DNA of 64,000 bases from Allomuricauda sp. (GTDB lineage Bacteria > Bacteroidota > Bacteroidia > Flavobacteriales > Flavobacteriaceae), in NCBI GenBank assembly GCA_017795045.1, contig CP051244.1:2068446-2132445 (forward strand). The letters are read 5' to 3'. How positions within the stretch are numbered: the stretch's first letter is position 1; each line of letters begins with the position of its first letter. The notes under the pieces are model-generated. The model saw only the letters and a list, made by a program, of their open reading frames with translations. It ran no database searches and had not been told where the DNA came from. Shown in pieces: positions 35,541-43,976 of this stretch. Both the position numbers and the translations under genes were made by a program.

Positions 35541-35894
35541 ACCAATACAAATATAGAGGGCTCACAGGCCCATAATGATGGGCAGGACAAACCGTACTTC
35601 ACGAAAATAGATATTGTAAGTGAAAATAATCCGATTTCCCTTTGGGATAAATGATGCGGATCAGTCCGGACGTTTTATGCCTGAGGTTAATGGCATACTA
35701 TTTATGTGGATGATTCTGTAAAATACATCACAAAGTATATGGGTTTTGTTCATATCCCCAAAAACAGGCTTAAGTGGGACATTTTTGTTTGAACTCATTG
35801 AAAATGCAGTGCAAACGGTTTATCTTTAGTCAATTCGATAAAATTGGGGCATGTTTGACGAGTGTGCCCAAAAACAAAACCTAGGGGATACCAT
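35541..35894. other. Divergent promoter region of cls and the PLP enzyme gene
   Basis: This gap holds the cls -7 box (35548-35555, minus), a lone FNR-like palindrome TGAT-GCGG-ATCA (35652-35663) with only a poor box (TATTTTCA, minus, 35628-35621) at the usual spacing, and the plus-strand promoter at 35798-35828. No coding frame was recognised. Confidence 0.5.
35798..35828 (+). promoter_or_regulatory. Bacteroidota-type promoter of the PLP enzyme gene
   Basis: TTG (35798-35800), 20 bp, then TATCTTTA (35821-35828) fits the phylum's -33/-7 promoter with one mismatch. It predicts a start near 35832 and a leader of about 63 bases to the ATG at 35895, which supports that ATG over the longer frame from 35862. 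Confidence 0.55.
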
Positions 35895-37502
35895 ATGAAA
35901 AGAAGGGCACTGATCAGAAAATTGGGACTTGTTCCCTTGACCGGAGTTTTTGCACAATTGCTACCGTCCAGCGTATATGCGGGATGGGGCACGGAAAAAG
36001 CCATTGACAAAGCAGATGTACTAAAGAAAGCCGCCAAAGGCAAGAGTATTTATGAGAAGTTGGGAGTCCGTCCGGTAATCAATGGGCGGGGCACCATCAC
36101 GGTCATAGGAGGCTGCCGGGTACTTCCTGAAGTAGAGCAGGCAATGCAAGAAGCCACCTTGGATTATGTTGAGTTCGATGAACTGATGGATGGTGTTGGC
36201 CAACGTCTGGGGGAACTGACAGGGACAGAATTTGGCGTGGTGTCCACAGGGGCCACAGGGGCCATGATGATCGGAACTACAGGAATAGTCACTGGAGGGG
36301 ATCCGGACAAATTGTGGCAGCTCCCCAACTTGGATGGAATGAAGGATGAAGTCATCATCCCTAGATATTCATGGACCGCTTATGAATCTGCGGTAAGGGG
36401 TGTAGGTGTTCGCATGATCACCGTGGATAATAAGGAAGAACTCAAGGCCGCTTTGGGGCCCCGTACAGCAATGGTTTTGGTTTTGGCCGGATCTAAATCC
36501 ATGAACGGACCACTTTCCGTAAAAGAGATAGCAAGTGTTACCAAGCCGCTGGGTGTCCCAATTATGGTGGATGCCGCTGCGGAAGGATTGCCGGTACCCA
36601 ATCCCCATATTTCACAAGGAGCCGATTTGGTAGCCTATAGCGGAGGAAAATATTTGGGAGGTCCACAATGTGCTGGATTGTTGATCGGGCGTAAAGATTT
36701 GATCAAGGCAGCCTGGGTGACCAGTGCGCCCCATCATGGGTTTGCAAGAGGATATAAGGTTGGCCGGGAAGAAATCATGGGCATGCTTACCGCCGTTGAA
36801 ATGTGGATGAAAAGGGACCATACCAAGGAAAGGGAAATATGGACCAGTACATTGGAATACATTGCGGACAAACTCAACAAAATTCCCGGATTGGAGACCT
36901 CCATCAGACAACCCCCACCGGAGCAACTATCCAATCCCAGTCCCTCACTTAAGGTACAGTGGGATATGAAGAAAATACCCTTGACCGGATATGATGTAGA
37001 GCAAATATTGTGGGATGGTACACCAAGAGTAGCCGTTAGTGGAGCGGGTAGCTTTTTGCCCTTTCCCCCCAATATGGAACCCAACATCCGAATCAATACG
37101 TCACAGCTTAGGGAGGGCGAGGAAAAGATAATTGCCGACCGCGTATTCGAGGTTTTGTCCAATCCGCCCAAAATAGAGAAAAACCTAGATGTTGCCTCTT
37201 TCGATTTAAGTGGGGAGTGGGACGTTGCCATAGAGTTTGCAGCCACCGCTTCGGATCAAACCTTTGTCATTGCACAAAATGGGGAAGACGTAAAAGGGAC
37301 CCATTACGGTAGTTATGCTTCCCGGGCGTTGCAGGGCAGTGTTCATGGGGATGAAGTGCTCATACGCAGCTCCCATACCTTGGATGGGGTTCGTCTTAAT
37401 TTTACCTTCAAAGGGAAAATCCAGAATGGACAGTTGATGGGAGGTGATGTCAGTTTTAGCGAATACGGAAATGGAAAATGGCAGGCCAAACGTCGTTATT
37501 GA
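35895..37502 (+). CDS. Exported SelA/DgaE-like PLP-dependent enzyme (possible D-glucosaminate ammonia-lyase)
   Basis: This ~535-residue enzyme starts with a twin-arginine-like signal, KRRALIRKLGL followed by a hydrophobic stretch, cut near VYAG. Tat export suits a protein that folds around a cofactor in the cytoplasm. Residues ~52-430 are a SelA/DgaE-type fold I aminotransferase-like domain. Asp226 (MVDAAAE) would hold the pyridine nitrogen and Lys252 (SGGKYLGGPQ) would bind PLP. Residues ~435-535 form an extra beta-rich domain of unknown role. DgaE-type enzymes eliminate ammonia from 2-amino-2-deoxy sugar acids. With the exported cog3964 deacetylases in this window, D-glucosaminate or a relative is the favoured substrate, by inference. 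Confidence 0.7.
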   Translation: MKRRALIRKLGLVPLTGVFAQLLPSSVYAGWGTEKAIDKADVLKKAAKGKSIYEKLGVRPVINGRGTITVIGGCRVLPEVEQAMQEATLDYVEFDELMDGVGQRLGELTGTEFGVVSTGATGAMMIGTTGIVTGGDPDKLWQLPNLDGMKDEVIIPRYSWTAYESAVRGVGVRMITVDNKEELKAALGPRTAMVLVLAGSKSMNGPLSVKEIASVTKPLGVPIMVDAAAEGLPVPNPHISQGADLVAYSGGKYLGGPQCAGLLIGRKDLIKAAWVTSAPHHGFARGYKVGREEIMGMLTAVEMWMKRDHTKEREIWTSTLEYIADKLNKIPGLETSIRQPPPEQLSNPSPSLKVQWDMKKIPLTGYDVEQILWDGTPRVAVSGAGSFLPFPPNMEPNIRINTSQLREGEEKIIADRVFEVLSNPPKIEKNLDVASFDLSGEWDVAIEFAATASDQTFVIAQNGEDVKGTHYGSYASRALQGSVHGDEVLIRSSHTLDGVRLNFTFKGKIQNGQLMGGDVSFSEYGNGKWQAKRRY

Positions 37503-37613
37503 TAGTATGGAGATATGATCAACGGAATGGAAAGAATCTATAATGACGCCTTTTAGTTGCCTAAACTATTTTTTTTCTTAAATTAATTTTGTTGAACCCT
37601 ACAGATTCAAGAA

Positions 37614-39398
37614 TTAAGGTTGTTCAATAGGAATTATACCAATAATTTTTCGGATGATGCCGTCTGCCTTGTTCATCGTATAGAGATTTCCCTCGCCATC
37701 TTTTCCTATGCGAAGATCTGTTCGGGATTTTCCGACGATTTTTTTCATATCGGTATGTTTCCCCTTATAAAAAACACCAAGCTCTTGGATGGAAACGGGC
37801 AGAGGTTCCATTGAAAAACCGTTTAAGAAAAAGAGTCTTCCTTGTACAATGTCCCCAAAAACATATTGATGGTTGAGTTCCTTAATCGGGCCTTCATAGA
37901 CATATCCTCCAGAAATGGCATTCCCGGTTTCATGGCCAAATAGTGCAAAAGGAAGTTCATAAGGTATATCGTTTGGGGTGAGACTGTAGGTTTCTTTTAT
38001 TTGTTTTGGATTGATCCCAAAGTACCCTTCGCGCTCATTCCATCCATAATCGCTGCCAGGCTTGACCACATTGATTTCTTCCACGGTCAGTTCTCCCACA
38101 TCTCCCGTGACAAGGCGAGCATTTTCTCCCTTCCCGACCCATGTGATCCGATGTGGATTTCTAAACCCGTAGGCATATATTTCTTTCCACACACCTTTGT
38201 CGCTACTCGTGGCATAAGGATTGTTCTTGGGAATCCCATATTTCCCATTTCTGGAATTGTTCCCCATGGGGTCCAATCTAAGGATGGTGCCAAGGGGGGA
38301 TTGGATACTATGACATAACTCTGGATACCCTGCAATGGTGCAGCCACCATCCCCGATACCCAGATATAACATGCCATAATCCGGGTTGTTTTTATCAATG
38401 ACGTTTGAGAAGATGATATCCTGCATACCATGCAATCGGGTAGGGACATCAATTCGGAGAAGTTCTTTCCTACTCCCGTTGAAAACAGGTTGCATGGGAT
38501 CGCTGCTCACCCATTCGGTAAGAATCCATTGCATAGCTACTTCAATACCTTCCCCTAAAGTAAAGTCAGACTCGATACCTTGTGGTTTTTCGGTATGGAT
38601 GGTATAGATTTTCCCATTTTTTACATACTCTGGATGAAAGATAAAGTTACCGAGTCCCGATGCGAGTCCCGGACCATCGATAAAGTTCTCCGTTCTTTCC
38701 TTCAGATTGAGAAAAACGTTGGACTTTCCGTTTTGCAATTGGTAGATACTCCCTCTCTGATCGTGGACAAAGAGGAGCGACTTGCCATTTTTTAAGGGAA
38801 CAGATCGCATGCTGGCCACTCGGGAAGGTGGGTTTTCCCCGGTTTTGGGCATCTTGATAAAGTCCTCCAGCACAACGGATAATTGGGAGTGATGTACCTT
38901 GGGAATCGTGCTGAGGTCCGGTTTGGTTCTTTCGATGGAATCCTTACTTTTCCCAATTCCTGTTTCATGGTCGTCAAATGATAATCCCAAACTATCCGAT
39001 GTTTTATGGATATAGGTGAATATGGATTCAATCTCCTCTTGGGACAGGAATGCAAACGAGGGCATATAGCTTTTGTACTGCTCGAAAAGCAGAGTTGCCC
39101 GTTCATCTTTATCTTTAATCAGCTTTTCAGGATTCTGTACAAATTGAAGCAACCAATCTTTTTCAATTTGAGTTGTGATTCCCCCCAATTTAGGTCCCAT
39201 GCCATTCATCTTTAGGTCATGGCACGAAGCACAATATTGATTATATAGGGCTTTACCTTGGACGGCATCCCCGGCCCATTTTGATTCTTTTTTGGTTTGG
39301 CACCCAGAGGCAAAAATGATTCCGATGAGCATTGCAAAAGCAATCCATGGAATGGTGCGTCTATCTTTTTTGCGTAGTGGATGCGTTTGGATTGACAT
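37614..39398 (-). CDS. Cytochrome c-PQQ sugar dehydrogenase lipoprotein
   Basis: This ~594-residue secreted protein begins with a lipoprotein signal (IIFASGC lipobox). A cytochrome c domain with CASCH lies at residues ~45-130, and a six-bladed glucose/sorbosone dehydrogenase propeller follows (~190-590; motifs HRITWVG and GDVGELTVEEINVV). The domain order is the reverse of the protein at 9749. The ATG at 39398 leads into the signal, whereas the in-frame GTG at 39419 would overlap the upstream gene. It lies in an operon with the ThuA-like gene. The substrate is an aldose or similar alcohol, not further resolved. Confidence 0.8.
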   Translation of the reverse strand: MSIQTHPLRKKDRRTIPWIAFAMLIGIIFASGCQTKKESKWAGDAVQGKALYNQYCASCHDLKMNGMGPKLGGITTQIEKDWLLQFVQNPEKLIKDKDERATLLFEQYKSYMPSFAFLSQEEIESIFTYIHKTSDSLGLSFDDHETGIGKSKDSIERTKPDLSTIPKVHHSQLSVVLEDFIKMPKTGENPPSRVASMRSVPLKNGKSLLFVHDQRGSIYQLQNGKSNVFLNLKERTENFIDGPGLASGLGNFIFHPEYVKNGKIYTIHTEKPQGIESDFTLGEGIEVAMQWILTEWVSSDPMQPVFNGSRKELLRIDVPTRLHGMQDIIFSNVIDKNNPDYGMLYLGIGDGGCTIAGYPELCHSIQSPLGTILRLDPMGNNSRNGKYGIPKNNPYATSSDKGVWKEIYAYGFRNPHRITWVGKGENARLVTGDVGELTVEEINVVKPGSDYGWNEREGYFGINPKQIKETYSLTPNDIPYELPFALFGHETGNAISGGYVYEGPIKELNHQYVFGDIVQGRLFFLNGFSMEPLPVSIQELGVFYKGKHTDMKKIVGKSRTDLRIGKDGEGNLYTMNKADGIIRKIIGIIPIEQP

Positions 39399-39411
39399 AC
39401 AGGGGTGTTGG

Positions 39412-40209
39412 TTATTCACTTTTGGATCTGTCCAAAACGTAAAGGATACCTCCTAAAACATGGTTCAGAAAACGTTCATCGGAATACGATTCCTTGGTGT
39501 GGCCCAAAGCGGTATAGAACATTCGTCCACCCTCAAAAGGTTTGTACCACGAAATGGGATGTCCGTTCTTATGCTTTCCTCCTTTGTAAGTGGACTCATC
39601 CACAGAAATAAGAAGATTGAAATTCTCATCCATCCATCTAAAGTTGTACCACTCGTCAAAACGTTTCCAGGGTTGGGACAAATGCTGGGTGGACAGATGC
39701 GTGTTATCGTGTACAATGAGGGTGGCTTCCTGCGGCTCTGGATGTCCATCAAAATAACCACCGATCATTCTGCCATACCATTCCCATTCATACTCTGTTG
39801 TGGATGCCCCATGGATACCCATAAAGCCTCCCCCGGATTGTATGAAATTCTTGAAAGCGGCCTCTTGTTTTCGGTTAAATACATTTCCGCTGGTGCTCAG
39901 GAAAAGGACGGCATCATACTCCTTGAGTTTTTTGGTGTTGAACCATCTGGATTTTTCAGTGGTTTCTACCTCAATGCCATTCTCGGCACCTAGTTTTTTT
40001 AAGGCCTCGACGCCTACCTCAATGGACTCATGTCGAAACCCTTTGGTCTTCGAGAAAACAAGTAACTTTTTGGAAGGAGCATCTTGGCACCAAACCAAAA
40101 AGGGAGCAAAGCATAGCATGCAGAGTAGCAATCCGCTTCTTTTTCCATTAAGTAAGGTAGGTTTGAAAGCACCTAAAATATTCTTCTTGGTTAAGCTTTT
40201 TATATGCAT
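39412..40209 (-). CDS. Exported ThuA-domain protein
   Basis: This 265-residue protein has a hydrophobic segment at about residues 23-42 (probably a signal peptide with a long basic N-region, ending near WCQDA; the Cys could make it a lipoprotein). The ThuA fold, a class I glutamine amidotransferase-like flavodoxin layout, shows LVFSKTKGFRHESI, GGGFMGIHGAS and MFYTALGHTKESY. In rhizobia ThuA takes part in trehalose and related sugar oxidation. In Bacteroidota it often accompanies PQQ dehydrogenases, as here. Its reaction is not known. Confidence 0.8.
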   Translation of the reverse strand: MHIKSLTKKNILGAFKPTLLNGKRSGLLLCMLCFAPFLVWCQDAPSKKLLVFSKTKGFRHESIEVGVEALKKLGAENGIEVETTEKSRWFNTKKLKEYDAVLFLSTSGNVFNRKQEAAFKNFIQSGGGFMGIHGASTTEYEWEWYGRMIGGYFDGHPEPQEATLIVHDNTHLSTQHLSQPWKRFDEWYNFRWMDENFNLLISVDESTYKGGKHKNGHPISWYKPFEGGRMFYTALGHTKESYSDERFLNHVLGGILYVLDRSKSE

Positions 40210-40275
40210 ATGGTTTTGTTTGGTTGTTTTGTGTTAAAAATACACAAATACAATAATAGGGATGTTTTCGTATAA

Positions 40276-40305
40276 AAAAAAGCATTGTTTTAACAATGCT
40301 TTTTT
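40276..40305. terminator. Bidirectional rho-independent terminator after nrdA
   Basis: The hairpin AAAAAAGCATTGTT / AACAATGCTTTTTT has 14-bp arms and a 2-base centre, with A- and T-runs on either side. It lies 62 bp downstream of the nrdA stop (minus strand) and upstream of the ThuA gene, isolating the two operons. Confidence 0.85.
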
Positions 40306-40366
40306 AATACTGTAAGGAAAATCCAAATGGGATTGCATACAAGTTTATGTCATATGGAGGTATCCA

Positions 40367-42160
40367 CTACGCCTCACAACTGGCACATTCTTTTTTCTGC
40401 TTGAATTTTTGTGCAGCATTCATGCTATGTTGGTAATACAGGGATTTTAGCCCCAATTTCCAGGCGGTTACATGGATTTTGTTGATTTCCTTTGTGGGCA
40501 TGTCCGGGTGCACGATGATGTTCACGGACTGACCTTGGTCAATATGGTTCTGTCGGTTGGCCGCTTGGTAGATGATGTCCAATTGGTTCAACTCGGAATA
40601 GGTCTTGAATACGGCTTTTTCTTCTTCGGACAAGAAATCCAAGTGCTGTACCGATCCATCCATATCCCTAATGCTTTTCCACACCTCAGTGGTATTTTGG
40701 CCTTTTTCTTCCAAAAGTTCCATGAGAAATGGATTTTTAATGGTCACCTTGATCTTGGCAATATCCTTCACGTAGCAATTGGACCAGATGGGTTCAATTC
40801 CTTGGGAAACCTGCCCCAAGATAAACGCAGAGGAAGTGGTGGGCGCTATGGCGTTCAATGTGGCGTTTCGCCTTCCGTAGCCTTTCAGTACCTCGGGCTC
40901 TCCAAAACGTTCGGCCAATGCCTCGGAAGCGCTATAGGAACGCTCTTTGATGGTTTTGAAAATTTCACTGTTCAGGTTATAGGCTTCTTGACTGTCAAAG
41001 GCCAATCTTTTGGATTGCAACAGAGAGTGCCATCCCAGCACACCCAAGCCCAAAGCCCTATTTTCCTTGGCAAAGTTATAGGCTCGCTCCATAAAAAGGA
41101 AGGTTTGGCGGTCATCACGATCGGATGAATCCCGATAGGCTTCCAACTTTTCAACAAACTCCGTGATCACGGCATCCAAGAAGTGGACCATGGTTTCCAC
41201 GGCATCGGTGTTCTTCCATTTATCATAATGCAATACGTTGATGCTGGACAATACACAGACAAAGGACCAATCATCGTTGGAAGGCAACATGATTTCGGTA
41301 CAAAGGTTACTGGCATGGATACGGTGCTCTTTGTCCTTATAAACATCTGCAGCACCATTGTTGGCATTGTCGGAGAAGAACACATACGGATAGCCCATTT
41401 CGCCCCTTCGTTGCAATACTTTGGCCCAAACCGTTCTTTTGTCCACATCACCATCGATCATTTCCTGCATCCATTGGTTGGTAACGGTAACCCCGTGGGT
41501 AAGTTGTTGGATAGGGTTCCCTTCGGTACCGATTTCCAAAAACTCCATTATATCATTATGCTCTATGGGCAAATACGGTGAAAAACGCCCACGACGAACC
41601 GACCCTTGGCTTACCACATCCACCATGGACTCGAACAATTGCATAATGTGCACGGCCCCCGAAGCCTGCCCATTGTTCTTAACCGGCGCACCCCTGTGTC
41701 TGATCTTCCCAAAATACCCCGAAGTACCACCACCCAATTTGGACATCATGCCCACTTCGGACTGGGTGTACAGGATATTCCCCATATCATCATCAATGTG
41801 GGAACCAAAACAGCTTATGGGCAATCCCCGTCTTTTTCCAAAATTGGACCAAACTGGAGAAGCCAAGGAGAAGAACCCTTCGGACATATAGTTATAGAAC
41901 TTGTCTGCATAGCCTGGAATACCCAAGATATCCTCGGCCCTTTCGGCAATTTCCCGAATACGGCCCTCAGGAGTTACGCCCTCCGTAAGATACCCCGACG
42001 CCAAAAATTGGCGACTGTAATCATTCAACCATTCAAACCCTTGTTGTTCTTCTTGGGTCTTGAGCTTGGTTAGGGTGCTTTTTCTGGCATTTACAAGTTC
42101 TTGGGTACTGTTGTCTTGACTTTGTTCAACAATGTGGGTGGCTTGGGTTTTGTTCTCCAT
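40367..42160 (-). CDS. nrdA: Ribonucleotide reductase class I, catalytic subunit (no ATP-cone)
   Basis: This 597-residue cytosolic subunit reduces ribonucleoside diphosphates. Catalytic motifs seen are PISCFGS (first redox Cys), NLCTE (radical Cys with the Asn and Glu) and the second redox Cys in WSFVCVLSS. A C-terminal redox pair (CASC) forms the last residues. At 597 residues it lacks the ~90-residue N-terminal ATP-cone and some insertions of E. coli NrdA. Overall activity control must therefore come from the ATP-cone on NrdB. It lies 3 bp after nrdB. Confidence 0.95.
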   Translation of the reverse strand: MENKTQATHIVEQSQDNSTQELVNARKSTLTKLKTQEEQQGFEWLNDYSRQFLASGYLTEGVTPEGRIREIAERAEDILGIPGYADKFYNYMSEGFFSLASPVWSNFGKRRGLPISCFGSHIDDDMGNILYTQSEVGMMSKLGGGTSGYFGKIRHRGAPVKNNGQASGAVHIMQLFESMVDVVSQGSVRRGRFSPYLPIEHNDIMEFLEIGTEGNPIQQLTHGVTVTNQWMQEMIDGDVDKRTVWAKVLQRRGEMGYPYVFFSDNANNGAADVYKDKEHRIHASNLCTEIMLPSNDDWSFVCVLSSINVLHYDKWKNTDAVETMVHFLDAVITEFVEKLEAYRDSSDRDDRQTFLFMERAYNFAKENRALGLGVLGWHSLLQSKRLAFDSQEAYNLNSEIFKTIKERSYSASEALAERFGEPEVLKGYGRRNATLNAIAPTTSSAFILGQVSQGIEPIWSNCYVKDIAKIKVTIKNPFLMELLEEKGQNTTEVWKSIRDMDGSVQHLDFLSEEEKAVFKTYSELNQLDIIYQAANRQNHIDQGQSVNIIVHPDMPTKEINKIHVTAWKLGLKSLYYQHSMNAAQKFKQKKECASCEA

Positions 42161-42163
42161 AAT

Positions 42164-43438
42164 TTAAAAAAGGTCGTCGCTGGTTATACTTTGTGTTCTT
42201 TTGCTATAGTTGATGGATCGTTTTACAAAAAAGTCACCATGTTTGGTTCCAATGATCTCATCATCGAACCATTCGGTCTGCTCCAAGAGTTTTTGGTCCA
42301 CACCGAAGATTTTGGCAATGCCAATGCTTTCCAAAGAGTTGTTGAATCGGTTCTTGATGAATTCGTTCACCACTGCCTTGGGAAGGAAATCCAGTTCCCC
42401 TTCCTCAAAGATCCAATCCACAATTTTGCTCTCTGCTTCAAAGGCTTTTTTACAGATTTCCTGGATCATGCTCTTGTAAGCCTCGTCAAACCACTCTGGA
42501 TGTTCTTTTTTGATGATATTGATCACGTCAATTCCAAAATCGCCGTGGATCTGTTCTTCCTTGGAAGTGGCCTCCACTACGTTGGAAATTCCCTTGAGCA
42601 CATTTTTATGCTTGTTAAAGGCCATGATGATCAAAAACTGGGAGAAGAGTGAAACGTGTTCTATAAACAGGGAAAAGAGTAGAATGGACTCTGCATACTC
42701 CTTATTGTTGTCGCTCTTGGCATTTTTTAGGGCTGTTTCCAAATACTGGACCCGTTTCATGATGACCGGTTTTTTCTTCAGGTTTTCAAACTCTTGGTTG
42801 AGCCCCAAAATTTCCAATAGGTGTGAATAAGCGTCGTGGTGCCTTACCTCACTTTCGGCAAAAGTGGCGCCCACAGAGCCTATTTCTGGCTTGGGCATGC
42901 GGTGGTAGATATCGCCCCAAAACGTTTTTACCGCCACTTCAATTTGGGAAATGGCCAACATGGTATTTTTAATGGCGCTGCGCTCCACATCGCTCAATCC
43001 CGATTTGAAATCTTGGATGTCACTGGTAAAGTTGAATTCGGTATGGATCCAGTACGAGTGCCGAATGGCGGGTACATATTCATACAATTGTGGATACTCG
43101 TAGGGCTTTAGGTTGATGCGCTTTTCAAAGATATCCGTCTCGCGCATTTGGGCCCTCTTGTTCCTGTAAATGATGTAGGCTTTGGCCACATCATGGAACT
43201 CACTGTCCATCAACTCATTTTCCACAACATCCTGTACCTCCTCCACGGTGGGCACGTAATGTGTATCCTTTTGCATTCGTTCCAATAGGGTCTCATGGAC
43301 GCGATTGGCTATGCTCTGCGCATCATTTATCTGACCATGGTCCACTGCGGTCATGGCCTTTAAAATTGCGTTGGTTATTTTGTGCAAATCGAAGGGCTGT
43401 GTACTAAAATCCCTTTTAGTAATATGAGAAATATGCAT
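42164..43438 (-). CDS. nrdB: Ribonucleotide reductase class I, radical subunit with N-terminal ATP-cone
   Basis: This 424-residue subunit is about 90 residues longer than standard NrdB. Residues ~1-95 form an ATP-cone (TKRDFSTQPFDLHKI, VEEVQDVVENEL, AKAYIIYRNKR). The ferritin-like core then shows metal ligands in SDIQDF, SQIEVA/AESEVRH, FIEH and EEQIH. The tyrosine (AESEVRHHDAY) aligns with E. coli Tyr122. This domain transfer from NrdA to NrdB was reported for the flavobacterium Leeuwenhoekiella blandensis, where dATP drives inactive tetramers and a dimanganese centre was proposed. It is the first gene of the nrdBA operon. Confidence 0.95.
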   Translation of the reverse strand: MHISHITKRDFSTQPFDLHKITNAILKAMTAVDHGQINDAQSIANRVHETLLERMQKDTHYVPTVEEVQDVVENELMDSEFHDVAKAYIIYRNKRAQMRETDIFEKRINLKPYEYPQLYEYVPAIRHSYWIHTEFNFTSDIQDFKSGLSDVERSAIKNTMLAISQIEVAVKTFWGDIYHRMPKPEIGSVGATFAESEVRHHDAYSHLLEILGLNQEFENLKKKPVIMKRVQYLETALKNAKSDNNKEYAESILLFSLFIEHVSLFSQFLIIMAFNKHKNVLKGISNVVEATSKEEQIHGDFGIDVINIIKKEHPEWFDEAYKSMIQEICKKAFEAESKIVDWIFEEGELDFLPKAVVNEFIKNRFNNSLESIGIAKIFGVDQKLLEQTEWFDDEIIGTKHGDFFVKRSINYSKRTQSITSDDLF

Positions 43439-43976
43439 GAAAAAATGTGTTTGGATTTGTTCTCGATGAACTACATGTAAAATTCATATTTTCTTTAGTT
43501 TGATTTTATGTTAACCGATTTAGGTTCTCAACACTTTTATCAACAATGGACTTAACTATCAGTTAATCAACGATTAAGATGTTTTTAAATTAAAATGGGG
43601 CAAATGGGAGGGTTGTAAGGTAGTATTGCCGAACGGTTCCAGAATTTTTGCTCCTTAAGGTATTGAAACAGGGAGCTGTTATCGATTTTCCAATAGGTAA
43701 ATCTTTCCATGACAGGAGCACATGGTACTTAAAAGTGTATTGGGTTTTTGACCAATCTATTGAGGAGAAAATGGTCAGTTTTTGATGCAAAATTACCTTT
43801 AGAACCCTTCTCATGTTGGCAAAAGTCATCATAATGATCTTCTTTGATAGGAATGAATATAGTTTAAGATTTTGTTCACATCCCTAAAGTCATATTACGT
43901 TAATTGAAAGTTAAACTATTATATTATGATAGTAATACTATTATTTTTGCAATTCTTAATTTCAAAGTCTTCGATT
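43439..43976. other. Divergent upstream region of nrdB and the TetR gene
   Basis: This 538-bp region has no convincing gene. Elements seen are a palindrome TTAATC-AAC-GATTAA (43563-43577) about 125 bp upstream of nrdB, and nested ATAGT/ACTAT repeats next to the TetR start (43915-43941). An 80-codon minus-strand frame at 43590-43832 has no family resemblance and is probably chance. Confidence 0.5.
43915..43949 (+). promoter_or_regulatory. Candidate TetR operator and -7 box
   Basis: ACTAT (43915-43919), ATAGT (43929-43933) and ACTAT (43937-43941) form nested inverted repeats; the 13-bp core ATAGTAATACTAT is a perfect palindrome. A -7 box TATTTTTG (43942-43949) abuts it, 28 bp before the likely TetR start at 43977. 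A repressor bound here would block its own promoter. Confidence 0.5.

Noticed and set aside
40472-41128. A 218-codon plus-strand frame
   Set aside because: It is antisense to nrdA and has no recognisable domain.
43534-43554. TTATCAACA, near a DnaA box (TTATnCACA), upstream of nrdB
   Set aside because: One mismatch in a core position and only one copy; DnaA control cannot be claimed.
43590-43832. An 80-codon minus-strand frame upstream of nrdB
   Set aside because: No family resemblance and an odd composition; it covers the promoter region of nrdB, so it is probably chance.
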